Origin: Adiantum capillus-veneris
Lineage: Eukaryota > Streptophyta > Polypodiopsida > Polypodiales > Pteridaceae
Direction: 5' to 3'
Length of the DNA stretch: 60,000 nucleotides
Assembly: GCA_014529385.2 (NCBI GenBank)
Contig: CM043969.1
Location: 73,120,176-73,180,175, forward strand
In this document: in pieces, positions 24,360-35,186 of the stretch
Numbering within the stretch: position 1 is the stretch's first letter
Layout: each line of letters opens with the position of its first letter
Translations under genes and position numbers: made by a program
The notes under the pieces: generated by a model
What the model saw: the letters and a program-made list of their open reading frames with translations, nothing else
What the model was told of the DNA's origin: nothing
Databases searched by the model: none

Positions 24360-24800
24360 TCAACCTGTTTTAGTGTTACATGACCTCTCTAAACCATTTG
24401 AGGTTCATTGTGATGCTTGTGGTAATTGCCTTAGAGTGCTCTTGCTCCAAGAATTGCATGCCATAACATAAGAGAGTCATTGATTGCACTATGATGAGAT
24501 GTGCCTTGGTATATATGAAAAAGAGCTTTCAGCTATGTTACAAGATTTGGATTCATGGAGGGAATATTTGCTTGGGATACCCTTCATCATACAAACGGAT
24601 CATCAAAGTTTTGAGTACTTCATGATGCAAACCAAGCTAACTGATAAACAAAGTCATACAACGGATCATCAAAGTCTCGAGTACTGCATGACGCAAACCA
24701 AGCAATCTGACAAATAGATGAGGTGGGGAATTTTTCTTTTGCAATTTCATTTACATATTGCTCACAATTAAGTAGCAGATGCACTATCATGAAGACCTCA
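24360..24800 (+). pseudogene. G2 RNase H remnant with a duplicated segment
   Basis: VLHDLSKPFEVHCDACGNCLRVLL (24370-24445) keeps the catalytic Asp context, and YEKELSAMLQDLDSWREYLLGIPFIIQTDHQS (24515-24610) carries the catalytic Glu and Asp contexts. The QTDHQSFEYFMMQTKLTDK part is repeated immediately as TDHQSLEYCMTQTKQSDK (24660-24715), a ~60-bp tandem duplication inside the gene. Stops end the frame. Confidence 0.8.
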
Positions 24801-24959
24801 TTGCAATGTTGTGTTTGTAGCCTCTCACAATGATCTTATCTCTATGGTAGATGAATATGCTATGCAACTAGATTTTTGAGATTTTATGTCAGCCCTAGCT
24901 CTATGGAGAACACAAGAACCATATAATATTGAATATGGTTACCTTCTTTGAAAAGGGAT

Positions 24960-25730
24960 TCATTCATAATCTTGGAACAAGACCCAATTTCTCTTCGGCC
25001 TATCAACCTCAAACGGGTGGCCAAATTGAATTTGTTAACTCCATTGTGTGTGATCTACTAAAAGGCTATGTCACAGAAGTAGACCAACAAAATTAATGGG
25101 AGAGATATTTACATCTAATAGAATATGCATATAACAATATTGTGCATACTTCTACATGTAAAGCAACTTCTAATGTAATTGAAGGTGGAACAAAAGTTCC
25201 CCCAATATTTAAAATGCACGGGAAATTTTTTGTTGTGAATGAATATAGTCATGACTTATGTGATGCTTTCATAAAGATCAAAGAATCTATCTCCATAGCA
25301 CAACAAAAGCACAAACCTGTTGTGCTGACAAACATAGGCAAGCTCTCGAATTCAAAGAAAATGTGTAGGTTCTCCTAAAATTTCCCAAAGCTTGTTTATG
25401 GCACACTACGAGCAAAAGTGCACAAGGTGAGCTCACAAGTCATCAAAAGTACTATGTTAAACTAGCACGCAAGTATTATGGACCTTTTCAAATTCAAAGG
25501 CCAATTAATGAAATGTATTATTATCTTAAGCTTCCCTCTCATTGGCCGATCCATAAGGCTTTGCATGTCGGTCTACTCAAAGGATATAAGGGCCATCCAC
25601 CAGAAGAGCGAGTAGCAGAAGATCCTCTTGATTTTGGAGTAGCCAAGGAGATATTGCAACCTAAGCGTATTCTTTGCGATGAAGAAAAAATTCTACGAAT
25701 GGTAAGGTTTTGCATAAGTGTCTAGTTAAA
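24960..25730 (+). pseudogene. G2 integrase, C-terminal half
   Basis: FSSAYQPQTGGQIEFVNSI (about 24992-25050) holds the catalytic Glu of the DDE triad in the usual SAYHPQTDGQTE context. It is followed by YLHLIEYAYNNIVHTST, FKMHGKFFVVNEYS and a late piece YYYLKLPSHWPIHKALHVGLLKGYKG (25515-25600), like the gypsy integrase C-terminus. The HHCC domain and the first two catalytic Asp residues are missing: RNase H runs quickly into this part, so about 600 bp are deleted relative to a normal gypsy. Confidence 0.8.
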
Positions 25731-25739
25731 TTCAAAAAT

Positions 25740-26173
25740 TATCCTTTTGAGATGCAATGGATGCAAGAGACAGTATTAAAGGATAACATGACCCTTGTAG
25801 ATACCTATAATGAATGACACACAAAGCCTTATTGTATTTACATCGGATTATTCTATGGAAAAGTTATAGAAGAATAACATGATTCTCTCTTTTGAAATAT
25901 GTTCTCTCATGTTCTTCTTTAATGTTTAAATGTTTTAAGTGTATGCATACCAAATGTGACACAGACTTTCTTCCAAGTACCAGAGTAGCCTTGTAAGCTA
26001 CTATGGAAATGTGTTAGCACTAAATGGATAGACATACTTGTGACAAATTTTCTCCCAAGTGCCAAGTACATTGGTCATCTACGCTTGGAAGATGTCCATG
26101 TGCTAAAATTGAATCTTGAGAAAAAAGTCAATGGACCAAGGATACCTCTTTTGTATATATGCATCAAATATGA
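25740..26173 (+). other. G2 3' untranslated spacer
   Basis: Non-coding sequence between integrase and LTR; it aligns loosely with 17930-18400 of G1 (for example the duplicated CTTCCAAGTACCAGAGTAGC-like passages). Confidence 0.5.
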
Positions 26174-26190
26174 TTTCAAGACCGAGGTTA
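26174..26190 (+). other. G2 polypurine tract
   Basis: TTTCAAGACCGAGGTTA directly precedes the TGTCACC start of the 3' LTR; the corresponding tract of G1 is TTTCAAGAGAGAGGTAA. Confidence 0.7.
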
Positions 26191-26561
26191 TGTCACCAAA
26201 TTTCCTTTTTGGTCTATTGAAACAATTTTATCTCTTTAGAATTGGCCATCCTAGTGAGGAAAAATAGAAAATAGTAAAAGAACTAATAATGTAAAAATGG
26301 GTAGGAAAATATATTCTAAGACTTGAGAGTTTCAGAAGGTGAATGCATTTTATAAAAGTGCCAAAGGAATTCGATAAGAATTCAATCGAGATTTTACGGG
26401 ACAAAAATGGGATATTTACAAGCCAAGGTGTTATTATCCACACTTGCAAATCTAAAGATATGTGGAGATAAGGGATGTGGTACCTTTGTCTTCTTGGCTC
26501 TTGAAGCTCCATGCAATCCTCACTCTAAAGGAAGGTCTCCATGCTCTTCTCAGGGTTTATC

Positions 26562-26565
<4 letters not shown>

Positions 26566-26634
<69 letters not shown>
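26566..26634. repeat. (CT)n microsatellite inside the G2 LTR
   Basis: About 34 CT units, absent from the related G1 LTRs. Confidence 0.97.
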
Positions 26635-26638
<4 letters not shown>

Positions 26639-26990
26639 CTAATGATACCACATATGCTAATTCAATAGAAAAGGTTATTACTTTGTAATGCTTATGTATT
26701 CCTTTATTTCAACTTGAATTCTTACTTAATCTCCATAGATCTTACCAAGCGCGAGGTGTTTAAGGCCTTGAGATTGAGTCATATGAGTTAATTGCAGATC
26801 AAGTCTATTTACAAGATGTCGTCGAATGTAAGATTCTCCATCTCTCTAATTTGATTAACGAGAAGTGTGATTAACAGTGTAAGTAATCAAATGCTCTTTG
26901 ATTGAACATAACAATTCATACAAAGTCCTTTTGGAGGGGGAGGGGTCGGCTCCAAAAAGTCCGACCCTCAACTAGTGTTCATTCTCTCTC

Positions 26991-26992
<2 letters not shown>

Positions 26993-27029
<37 letters not shown>
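26993..27029. repeat. (TG)n microsatellite inside the G2 LTR
   Basis: About 18 TG units. Confidence 0.97.
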
Positions 27030-27031
<2 letters not shown>

Positions 27032-27100
27032 AGTTTATGTGTGCATGTGTGATTGAAACTTAATGAAATTATACATGTCTTTGCAAATGTTATGCTACAA

Positions 27101-27751
27101 TGTGCTTAGTTATACACAAAGTGATCTTCATTTTTCTCTGTTGTTATATTGCCAATGCTTTGACAATGTGCCTAAAGCATGTGGGTCTCTTGCTTTGACA
27201 GTGTGGCTAGAGCATGTGGGTAACTTGCAAACTAAGAGAGAAAGAAGCGTACATAAATGTATGAAGCCCTTGATCCCATTTCTTCCCAAATAGACTTACA
27301 AAAAGGTATGAGATGGTAACAATTGAGAGCTAAAATTCCAAAAATCTACTATGTGAAGAGACTTATTATGAGAGACTCCATAATTTTGAGTTGTATTTGG
27401 CTTGGGAAATCCCACCCTCACCTTGTGGGATCCATGAAAGGCCCCATTCTTTTGGAATAGATAGCTTTTCAAGTGCACTTTTTCCACCAAAATTGTATTT
27501 TGGTGCCCCTCATCGGTATACACCAATCTTTTCTAGGGTGTTTTATGGAATAACAAGGGATCTACAATCTGATGTCCAAGGTGAAAATTTTGTACTTACG
27601 TGGATTTTCTCTCGTGGCAATGTGTAGCACAAGTTGGGAGTAGCGTGCCACCCATTTTAGAATGAGCTGCCATTATGGAATCACCTTGGATTCCCCTCTA
27701 CTTTAAGCACTTCAACAATTGGATTCCATCACATATAGCCTTTTTTTTTTC
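27101..27751. other. no gene recognised; short 36-bp tandem duplication
   Basis: TTGACAATGTGCCTAAAGCATGTGGG near 27161 is followed 36 bp later by TTGACAGTGTGGCTAGAGCATGTGGG. Nothing else was recognised up to the Copia remnant D. Confidence 0.55.
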
Positions 27752-27885
27752 TCACATACTCATTTTGTGGAATCTCCTTGAATTCTCTATGCTATCATCT
27801 TCCCAGTCTAAAACATAAAGAGAACTCCAAGACCAAGGTAGTGATGAATGCATGCAACACCACCGCTTGACTTTAATTCCATTGT

Positions 27886-27960
27886 GCATGCCACTTTTCC
27901 CACTCCCCCTCCCCCCCTTTCCCTCCTTTGACACAATGGATTTTGAGTGGGAAAAGTGAC
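27886..27960. repeat. short inverted repeat (hairpin) in Copia D
   Basis: TGCCACTTTTCCCACTC at about 27888-27904 and GAGTGGGAAAAGTGACA at about 27937-27953 are nearly perfect reverse complements around a C-rich loop. It replaces the expected RT/RNase H junction of D, so it looks like a small local inverted duplication. Confidence 0.7.
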
Positions 27961-27974
27961 ATAATTCCAAGTGA

Positions 27975-28870
27975 TTTTTGCTAGGATTTTCTATATATTT
28001 GCTAACCACTCCCACTGTAGAAGCAATGTTCGGTCTCTTGGCTACCATGGCATACATAAGACTACCAACTGCTGAAGAATATGGCACCTTGGCCATTTTC
28101 ACTTTCTCAACCCCAGACATGGGAGCATCATTCTTGCTAAATTTTGCATATGCCTACATTGGGGTACTCAATTTATCCTTTCCCCCTTTGCATATTACAA
28201 CATTGTAAGACCTTGTAGTTATACAGATATACATTTCTTGAGACTTTAGTATTCCACGTATTCTATCCCTCTCAATAGGCATAACAAGAAAGTAGCTTGC
28301 ATCTCCCACATTCTTCATAGAAAATAGCATGCTAACTGATTTTTGCAAGATGGAAATCTCGTCTTTAGACTTCTTGACAATGAGCATATCATCAACATAA
28401 AGTATCAAGATGATAAGTGAACCATCGTTCAACTTTTGAGTATACAGGCAGGTATCTTCCTGGATCCTTTCATACCATTGGGACCGCATGTACTTGTCAA
28501 ACTTCATGTACCACTGCCTTGAGCCTTGCCTTAGGCCATCCAATGCCTCATGTAATCTACACACCAATTTTTCCCTCGCAGGCTTCTTAGGTTCTTCAAA
28601 ACCCTTTGGTTATTTCATGTAGACATCCTCATCAAGATCCCCAATTCCATGTCCTCAATGGATATTAATTCAAGCACAAGATGCAACGTAGTCATCTTGA
28701 CCACTTGAGAAAAAGATCTCATCAAAATCCACACCTCTCTTTTGTTTGAAACCCTTGGCAACCAATCTAGCCTTGTGCTTAGGCTTGGGATCCTCTACTG
28801 TGTACTTCTTCTTGTACACCCATTTGCATGGCAAGGATTGTTTACCCTCTAGCAACTCTATCACTTTCCA
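27975..28870 (-). pseudogene. D Copia reverse transcriptase, broken
   Basis: Motifs from the N-terminal side are LPCKWVYKKKYTVEDPKPKHKARLVAKGFKQKRGVDFDEIF (about 28845-28715), VCRLHEALDGLRQGSRQWYMKFD (about 28565-28490), LIILILYVDDMLIV with an intact YVDD box (about 28415-28375), KNVGDASYFL, and VPYSSAVGSLMYAMVAKRPNIASTVGVVS (about 28080-27990). LYGLKQASRQWY is the usual form of the second motif; here it reads LDGLRQGSRQWY. The segment between DEIF and VCRL is replaced or deleted (about 28590-28710). RNase H could not be followed beyond about 27970. Confidence 0.86.
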
Positions 28871-29249
28871 AGTTTCATTAGCCGCAATTGAGTTTTACTC
28901 ACATTGCATTGCCTGCTCCCACCTCACAATATCTTCCATCTCAATAGCCTCTTGGTAGTAGGTAGGCTCTCCGCAGTCAATGATCAACAAATAGTTAGTT
29001 CTTGCTGAAACCACTCAAGGGCATGAGAGACGTGTAGATCTTCTCATTGCCTAGCTATTGGACTATACTCTCTCAGGAGCATCACTAGCTCTCTCTAGAG
29101 CACCTCTAGCGATAGGTACATTGCTAGTAGATTGAGCTAATTGTGTAATCGGACTTAAGATTGCATCCTCAAATCTTACGTTGAAATTCAACCTCTTTCA
29201 TGGGCTATCTGTGTATCTTTGATTCATTAAAGATCACTTTGTGAGCTGT

Positions 29250-30100
29250 GAATAACTCTCTGAGATTCAGAGCACCAAAGACAATAACCCATCTCTCCAT
29301 CTACACTAGAGCCAATGAAAATCATTTGTGTGACTTGGGATCCAACTTCTTTTGAAAATCTTAAGGCACATGTGAGAATGCCACACACCCAAACACCCAT
29401 ATTCTATCATAATTGGGCTTCTTGTTTTTCCACATCTCCTGTAGAATCTTGTAGATTAATGGTGTACTAACCAACCTATTGATTATATGTAGAGATGTCA
29501 TAATAGCCTCTCCCTAGAACTCTGGAGGCGAATTTTCCATAGATAGCATGGAATATTCGATTCACTCCTGAATAGTCCTATTCATGCCCTCAAAAATCCA
29601 TTTGAGCAAGTGTGTATAGTGTAGTAAACTCTCGCCAATTTTCTCTTTTGCTACAAAAATTCTTAGCTTGGTGGAGACATACTCCCTTCTTGTCAGTGTG
29701 CAAAGCCTTCAACTTCTTGGCTAATTGATTCTCGTGCATGCAAGGAATTTATGAATTGTAGTAAAAACTGTCTTTCCTTTTCAAGAGGTAGACCAACACC
29801 TTTTGAGTAGAGTAATATAATGCCCTTCCTAGTGACTTATGCGACATAGGCCCACATAGATCACTATGAACCAAATCTAGAGGAGTCCCTAACTTTGATC
29901 TAATGGCAAAGTGGTAAGCCTAGTCTATTTCCCGTATATGCAATGCTCACACAAACTAAAGTTAGGATAGTTTAACACAAGGATATAGCCAAAATGCTGC
30001 AATCACTTCATTCCCTTTTGAAGTTGGCTATGCCACAACTTAGTAGAAGAAGGCTTCACTACATAAATAGAGCTCTTTTACTGAAGAGACATACAAGGAA
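29250..30100 (-). pseudogene. D Copia integrase remnant
   Basis: Short readable pieces in changing frames are CEHCIYGK (HHCC end, about 29955), VFGCVAFSHVP, KLDPKSHK, and a downstream VIFNESK (about 29235). The DDE residues could not all be traced because stops and shifts occur every 30-60 bp. Confidence 0.65.
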
Positions 30101-30358
30101 TATAATGAGCCATACTTTTGGCATCTGAGCTTGACCAAGTTACATTTTTTTAAATCTAGGAACCATTGCCAAACCTTGTCGTGTATCCATGATCATCAAG
30201 CTATCCTACTGAAACCAAGCTCTTAGTTAGCTTTGGCATATTTCTAACACCTCCCAGCATGAACTCAGTACCGTTGTGCATACACAATTTCACATCTCCA
30301 ATGCCACATGTTTCAAGGTGATGAGAATCACCCAAGTTAACTGAACCATGTGTATACG

Positions 30359-30583
30359 TGTTGGAAATAGGATTACAAGGAAACACACACAACTTGGAGG
30401 AGACAAAGGAATCTCAAGGCACATAGCAGAGAGTATGTATTGCTTCGTGCAAAATGAAAGATAAGATAGCCCTAGAGTGATGGGTGTATAAAGAATAGGG
30501 GGGGGAAACCTCCTAGTGAGGGGAAAAATGCCCCAACTGCCTAAATGTGTTCACACACATCACTACCACATATGTATGTAACA
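30359..30583 (-). repeat. B2 3' LTR (225 bp)
   Basis: On the plus strand it reads TGTTGGAAATAGG...ATGTAACA and matches the LTRs at 21138-21370, 46323-46537, 51834-51971 and 52908-53054. The purine tract (minus strand TCCCATGGGGATT, 30584-30596) adjoins it. Confidence 0.88.
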
Positions 30584-30649
30584 AATCCCCATGGGAGTGA
30601 TGCGGTGAATGAGAGCTAGCACATAAAGTATAGGGAAGTGTCATGCCCT

Positions 30650-31100
30650 GAGGTTATGATTAGGCCACAAAGGGGAGTAAGCCCAAATCTTTGAACTTCT
30701 TAGAAGACAATATCTTTGTGAAAAGGTCTACAAGGTTGTCTTGTGTTGGCACATAAGCCAAGATGATCTCTCCAGCTAAGAGTCTCTCCTTGACATAGTG
30801 ATAATGCACCTCAATGTTCTATGTGCGAGCATGAAACACTGGGTTCCTTGCAACTACTAATGCGCTCTGACTCTCAGTGAAGATGATGTTGGTAGTGTCT
30901 TGTCCAACACCCAAATCAGTCATAAAGTGTCTGAGCCATACACACTCAACCGTAGCTATGAAGACTACCTTGTATTCAGCTTCACAACTGGAAGTGGCCA
31001 AAATAGGTTGCTTCTTGCTCAACCATGATATGCTTGAACTGTCAAGCATAAAACAAAAACCACTAGTAAACACTCGCGTGTCAAAATAATTAGCCCATTG
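30650..31100 (-). pseudogene. B2 Copia RNase H, broken
   Basis: SWLSKKQPILATSSCEAEYKVV (about 31035-30970; the Glu of the active site lies in CEAEY), CVWLRHFMTDLGVGQDT, FTESQSALVVARNPVFHAR (about 30880-30825), and in another frame the FTKALS-type end near 30715. In FTESQSA the usual catalytic Asp (TDSQSA) is Glu. At least two frame changes separate the pieces. Confidence 0.83.
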
Positions 31101-31594
31101 ATCCGAGTCCGAAAAAGCATGTAAGTCTGGCGGCGATGATCCCCCTTGGGATAAGACAACCCAAGATGTAAAGTGCCACTCAAGTAGTGAAAGATCTGCT
31201 TAACATCCTGCCAATGTTTAAACCCTCGGCTATGCATAAATTTGTTGAGCTGTGAGACTGCAAACTGAATATCCAGCCTCGTATTGCATACATAAATAAG
31301 GCATCCAACAGTAGTTTGGTAAAGAGTGACATTGGAAGAATCACCAGCATTATGAAGACTCAATTTTAAATCTGATTCCATAGGAGTGGCAATAGGTTTG
31401 CAATCCTTAAGTCCAAATTTACATAGCAATGATTCTATGTAACTTGTTTGACACAAGGCAATACCTACATCACATTGCTTAAACTATATGTCCAAGTAAC
31501 AATGCAATAGTCCCAAATCTTTCATCTTGAAAGTAGCATTCAAATAAGCCTTAAATTCAGCAATATGTGTCTCATTTAGACTAGTGATCAACAA
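31101..31594 (-). pseudogene. B2 Copia reverse transcriptase, C-terminal part
   Basis: From 31594 leftward the minus strand continues the RT broken by element C: LITSLNETHIAEFKAYL, ATFKMKDLGLL, then CQTSYIESLLCKFGLKDCKPIATPMESDLKLSLHNAG and VGCLIYVCNTRLDIQFAVSQLNKFMHSRG. One in-frame stop precedes FKQCDVG (about 31485). Confidence 0.86.
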
Positions 31595-31965
31595 TGTAAG
31601 GAAAGTAACCATGGCGGATAATAATTAGTTGCGTTTATAATTAAAACAATAAGTTAACAAGCTAATTAAAATAGCGCAAGCAAGCCAAGTACAAAATAAT
31701 ACAAAATATGTAGGTTGATCAGTTCATTATTTGTACAATGCTTCTCCATTCATAGATGGAGTAATACATGTAAGCAATGGAGGTGGCAAATGTTAATGCA
31801 TCCACATAGGTAGCTAGGTGTAATGTGAATGAGGAGCTTTAGGACAAGTGTCTGTACCATGTGGCATGTTAGGTGTAGGCATGTTTCCCACTAAAGTGTG
31901 TGAGAGTAGCACCATTAGTGGTTGTTCACATAGGCATAGGATGGAAGTAGGTTTAAATCCTAACA
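31595..31965 (-). repeat. C 3' LTR (371 bp)
   Basis: TGTAAGG...CCTAACA on the plus strand, aligned to 33699-33975 + 39346-39433 with roughly 10% differences by eye. Confidence 0.9.
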
Positions 31966-31979
31966 ACCACCCCCTCAAA
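31966..31979 (-). other. C polypurine tract
   Basis: The minus strand reads TTTGAGGGGGTGGT directly before the 3' LTR. Confidence 0.85.
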
Positions 31980-33683
31980 CTTGATTTCATCCTAGGATTG
32001 ACTAAGATGCATCATGCCTAGATCTCAATGGATTCAATAGGTCATGGTTCATACAAGGCATCCTTAGGTAGGTGCATGGGTTCACATTGGGATGCGTAAA
32101 CATGGTTCTCAAATTGGATACATCATGTTTTGCCCACATTCAGATACATCATGCAACTGTAGAGGGTAGATGTAGTATGTAGGGATTCAATATCATACAT
32201 CCTTAGCATAATGTGATCCTCCTTTGTCGTGTCATAGTCCTCATGTTGCTTGCCGTCTTCTTCATGTAGTAGTGACGTTGGTGTCATTGTCTTTCTTCAG
32301 CTTCGTGTCGTGATCTTCAAGTTGAGGCATCTTCATTGGTCCAGTTCGTTGATTGTGCAACCTTCATGGCTAATGGTTTATAGCATTCATACATTTCACT
32401 TCTGATGCTTTTGTGTGTGATGGTAGTGTCTAAACTCATGTGCGTGTGTATTGTGCTTTCATACGCAAATATCACATACATTTCTTCCTTGTATTGCCAT
32501 TAAGTGCGCTTGTGGTTTATTTGAGCAAGCTCCTTCACGCTGGTATATTGCATTCATATGCTTGATGGCGAATAAGCCCTTTGTGATACTGTGGGAGCAG
32601 GGCCTAGAAATTCCAAAAATAAAAATAAAAAATGAAAAACCAATAACCCATTAACAGTTTACAGGGCTAGGGAAATAATTCTCTACTGGCCAAGGTACGG
32701 AATCGGTGCGAGTGCGCTGTGATGATGAAGAGTGCTGGTGACACCTCAAGCAGCTAGCATGTTCAGGTCACCGGCAATGAAGCACGCCATGTCTGCAAAG
32801 TGGGTGCTTTGGTCAACAATCGGACCACCACATGCCCTTCTTAATCGCCGGGTAGGCACTGTTGTACTTGAGGACAACGCGAACGACAAGAGCCTGTGGA
32901 TTCTCAGAAGCGCGCTCGGCTAAAAATAGCAACACGGGATGGTGTGTGTGTGTGTGTGTGTGGGGGGGGGGTGAGGCTAGGTGATCAAAAGCGTGTACAT
33001 GGGTTTAAACGATCAGGCAGAGTTAACTCGGGCGTAGCAATAGGTCGATAAGCATAAATGAGGCGAGGCTATGGCCGATGAGCAGTGAAGAGGATTGAGA
33101 TGATAGCGAGGCTGCTTCAGGTGTTTGGAGCAAGAAGTAACGAGACTTATCTACACTCTGAACCATCTCACAGAGTCGCAACATTGAGCTTGAGCGAAAT
33201 TGGGTAGACGAGGACATCGTTGTGACTTAAATGCCTAGCTATCATGTGAAGCAGATTGCAGTCAAGGGCGACCAGTTTGCAGGTTGTGACGCACTGAGAC
33301 TATAGCGAGCATGCAACAAATATGTTAAAGGGGCACATCTGGTTGCATGGGGCCCAACTAGTAGTACTGAGTGAGGTTAAGGCCGCCTAGGTTGAAACAC
33401 TGGATGGGGTTGAGAGCTCCAATATTATTTTTGCTCCCCTTAGAACTTAGAAGAGGGCTTTTAAGGTATCTCCCACTTGGCCTTTTGCGGAGAGTTCTAC
33501 CTTTGAACGTGTCTCCTAGCTGGTTTTCATGTAAATTATGCAATGCAAAGTCTTAATACATATATTATGCGGAAAACATTGAATCGATATAAAGTGCCAA
33601 AACGAAAATAAAGTGATACCCATAGTGCATAAGCAAAATAAGATAATGCTAATATTAATAATGGTAATAATGAACCTCACAAT
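31980..33683 (-). other. C internal region, non-coding
   Basis: No frame gives a retroelement or host protein. The part 32690-33300 is distinctly GC-richer than its surroundings and holds short open stretches, none recognised. It might be a captured host fragment. A GT repeat with a G-run lies at 32942-32971. Confidence 0.7.
32942..32971. repeat. (GT)n-(G)n simple repeat
   Basis: About ten GT units followed by a run of about ten G. Confidence 0.95.
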
Positions 33684-33696
33684 CGTTCTGATACCA
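33684..33696 (-). other. C primer binding site
   Basis: The minus strand reads TGGTATCAGAACG next to the 5' LTR; the first ten bases match the initiator tRNA-Met site TGGTATCAGAGC. Confidence 0.85.
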
Positions 33697-33698
33697 CT

Positions 33699-33975
33699 TG
33701 TAAGGCTAGTAACTATGGCGGATAATAATTAGTTATGTACATAATTAAAACATTAAGTTAACAAGCTAATTAAAATGGCACAAGCAACACAAGTACAAAA
33801 TAATAAAAAATATGTAGGTTCATGCGTTCATTATTTTCATTTATAGAAGGAGTAATACATGCAAGCAGTGGAGGTGGCACATGCTACTGCATCCACATAG
33901 GTAGGCTGGTGTAATGTGCATGAGGAGCTTTAGGACAAGTGTGTGTTCCATGTGGCATGTTAGGTGCAGGCATGT
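33699..33975 (-). repeat. C 5' LTR, left part (interrupted at 33975 by Copia A)
   Basis: It matches the first ~285 bp of 31595-31965; the rest of the LTR is found at 39346-39433 on the other side of Copia A. Confidence 0.9.
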
Positions 33976-34059
33976 TGTTAAGAAATAAGACGTAGCTAAA
34001 TAGATAATTGAGTAGATTATTTAATGGAGAGAGACAAATTTATATACACGAGATTATAG

Positions 34060-34100
<41 letters not shown>

Positions 34101-34583
34101 CACGATATACGTGGTTCACCCAACGTGGGTTACGTCCACGGGAAAGCAGTCACTCAATGGCTTTAGTACTTCAAAACAAGAAGTAGTTTACAAAGGGATT
34201 ATACCCTTAATGGAGCTTTCGCCTTGCTTCACTCTCACCACCTCACACTCACCTTGTTGCATCAACTTCACACTATGAAATGTGTGTAGAAATGGCCTCC
34301 TTTTATAGGCCAAAATGGCTACCCTCTCTTATGAGAAACAACCATGTGTAGCCGCCCTTGTGCGAATAAGTCCAAATCGGACCCTCCAATCCGCCCATGT
34401 GTGGCCGCCCTTGAGAAAACAAGTCCGCTTTTGAATTCGGCCACCGGCCACCGGCCATTGACTTCTGACCACCGGCCATCGGCCATTGACTACCGGCCAC
34501 CGGCCAACCGACCGGTTGTTTTCCGACCACTTTCCGGCCGCCGTCCGGCCATAATATTCCGACGAAAAAAAAGTCTCGGGGGC
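33976..34583 (-). repeat. A 3' LTR, truncated at its U3 start
   Basis: It aligns with 38592-39186 and then breaks off at CTCGGGGGC. The next 159 bp of the 5' LTR (39187-39345) have no counterpart. Contains a GA repeat at 34063-34096, a TATAAAAG box (minus, 34300-34307) and a CCGGCCA-rich stretch (34438-34550). Confidence 0.92.
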
Positions 34584-34649
34584 CTCTAACTGCTTTCCAT
34601 TCTGACTGATCTCCAAACCAAACCTGTAACTGCTTTCCATTCTGGCTTC
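34584..34649 (-). other. A region between RNase H and truncated 3' LTR, 40-bp spaced direct repeat
   Basis: TAACTGCTTTCCATTCTG occurs at 34587-34604 and again at 34627-34644. A normal purine tract is expected here and is not evident; the deletion that removed the LTR start seems to have ended in this stretch. Confidence 0.7.
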
Positions 34650-35183
34650 TTATCCTTGAATGCCGATTGAAGATGAGCAAAAGCTCAATTTCTCCTTGTT
34701 GACCACCTTTGTAAACATGTCTGCAGGATTTTCATTTGTATGCACCTTTCCTAGCTTTAGTTGTCCCTGTTCCAAAAGAGTGTGTATGAAGTGATATCTC
34801 ACCTCAATGTGCTTTGTCCTTGAATGAAAGGCTGAGTTCTTCGCAAGATGGATAGCGCTTTGGCTATCACTGTATAAGACACAATTGTCTTGTTTGAATC
34901 CAAGCTCTTCTAAGAATCTGTGAAGCCACAGAATTTCTTTGCTTGCCTCCGTCATTGCTACATACTCTGCTTCCGTGGTAGAAAGTGAAACCACTTTCTG
35001 CAGCTTTGAAGCCCAGCTTACTGCTGTGCCTCCAACCGTGAACACATAGCCAGTAGTGCTCCTTCGAGTATCTTTGTCACCTGCCATATCTGCATCAGCA
35101 TACCCTTCTAGAAAAATATCAGTTCCTCCAAAATACAAAGCATTTGTTGTTGTCCCTTTTAGATACCTAAGTATCCACTTCAC
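34650..35183 (-). pseudogene. A Copia RNase H
   Basis: About 177 residues: [37 protein letters not shown] (first catalytic Asp), [22 protein letters not shown] (Glu), [32 protein letters not shown] (Asp), [16 protein letters not shown]. The domain looks complete and ends in its own stop at 34650. It degrades RNA in the cDNA hybrid. Only the stop at 35187 separates it from RT. Confidence 0.95.
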
Positions 35184-35186
35184 AGC

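Larger units (their letters stand above)
21480..27100 (+). mobile_element. G2: Ty3/gypsy retrotransposon related to G1, heavily decayed
   Basis: Gag, protease, RT, RNase H and integrase pieces follow in gypsy order, each closest to the matching piece of G1. A decayed primer site (CATAAGAGC near 21485) and a purine tract before 26191 bound the internal region. The 3' LTR begins TGTCACC at 26191 and shares the AAGGTGTTTGAGGCCTTGAGATTGAG block of the G1 LTR. Its end is uncertain (about 27100). No 5' LTR was found; it may have been lost or replaced. Stops and frameshifts are more frequent than in G1. Confidence 0.8.
26191..27100 (+). repeat. G2 3' LTR (end uncertain)
   Basis: It starts TGTCACCAAATTT. 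The block near 26750-26790 (GCGAGGTGTTTAAGGCCTTGAGATTGAG) and the TTGGAGGGGGAGGGG..CCGACCCTCAAC block near 26930-26975 match the G1 LTR near 12885 and 13065. It carries a CT repeat (26566-26634) and a TG repeat (26993-27029) that the G1 LTR lacks. The right end is placed near GCTACA at about 27100 without proof. Confidence 0.6.
27752..30358 (-). mobile_element. D: Copia retrotransposon remnant (family distinct from A and B)
   Basis: On the minus strand the pieces follow Copia order from right to left: protease-like GDVKLCMHNGTEFMLGGVRNMPKLTKSLVSVG (about 30296-30201), integrase pieces with VFGCVAFSHVP and KLDPKSHK (about 29400-29270), RT (about 28870-27975). Stops and shifts are frequent. Neither LTR is present: the 3' side fades near 27750, and the 5' side is cut at 30358 where the LTR of B2 begins, so B2 appears to have inserted into D. 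Gag of D was not found on the far side. Confidence 0.82.

Noticed and set aside
34303-34680. Overlapping open frames with repeated W-P-V-A-G-G motifs in the LTRs of Copia A (also 38872-39220)
   Set aside because: They are translations of the CCGGCCA-rich minisatellite in the LTR; the same frames occur in both LTRs because the LTRs are copies.
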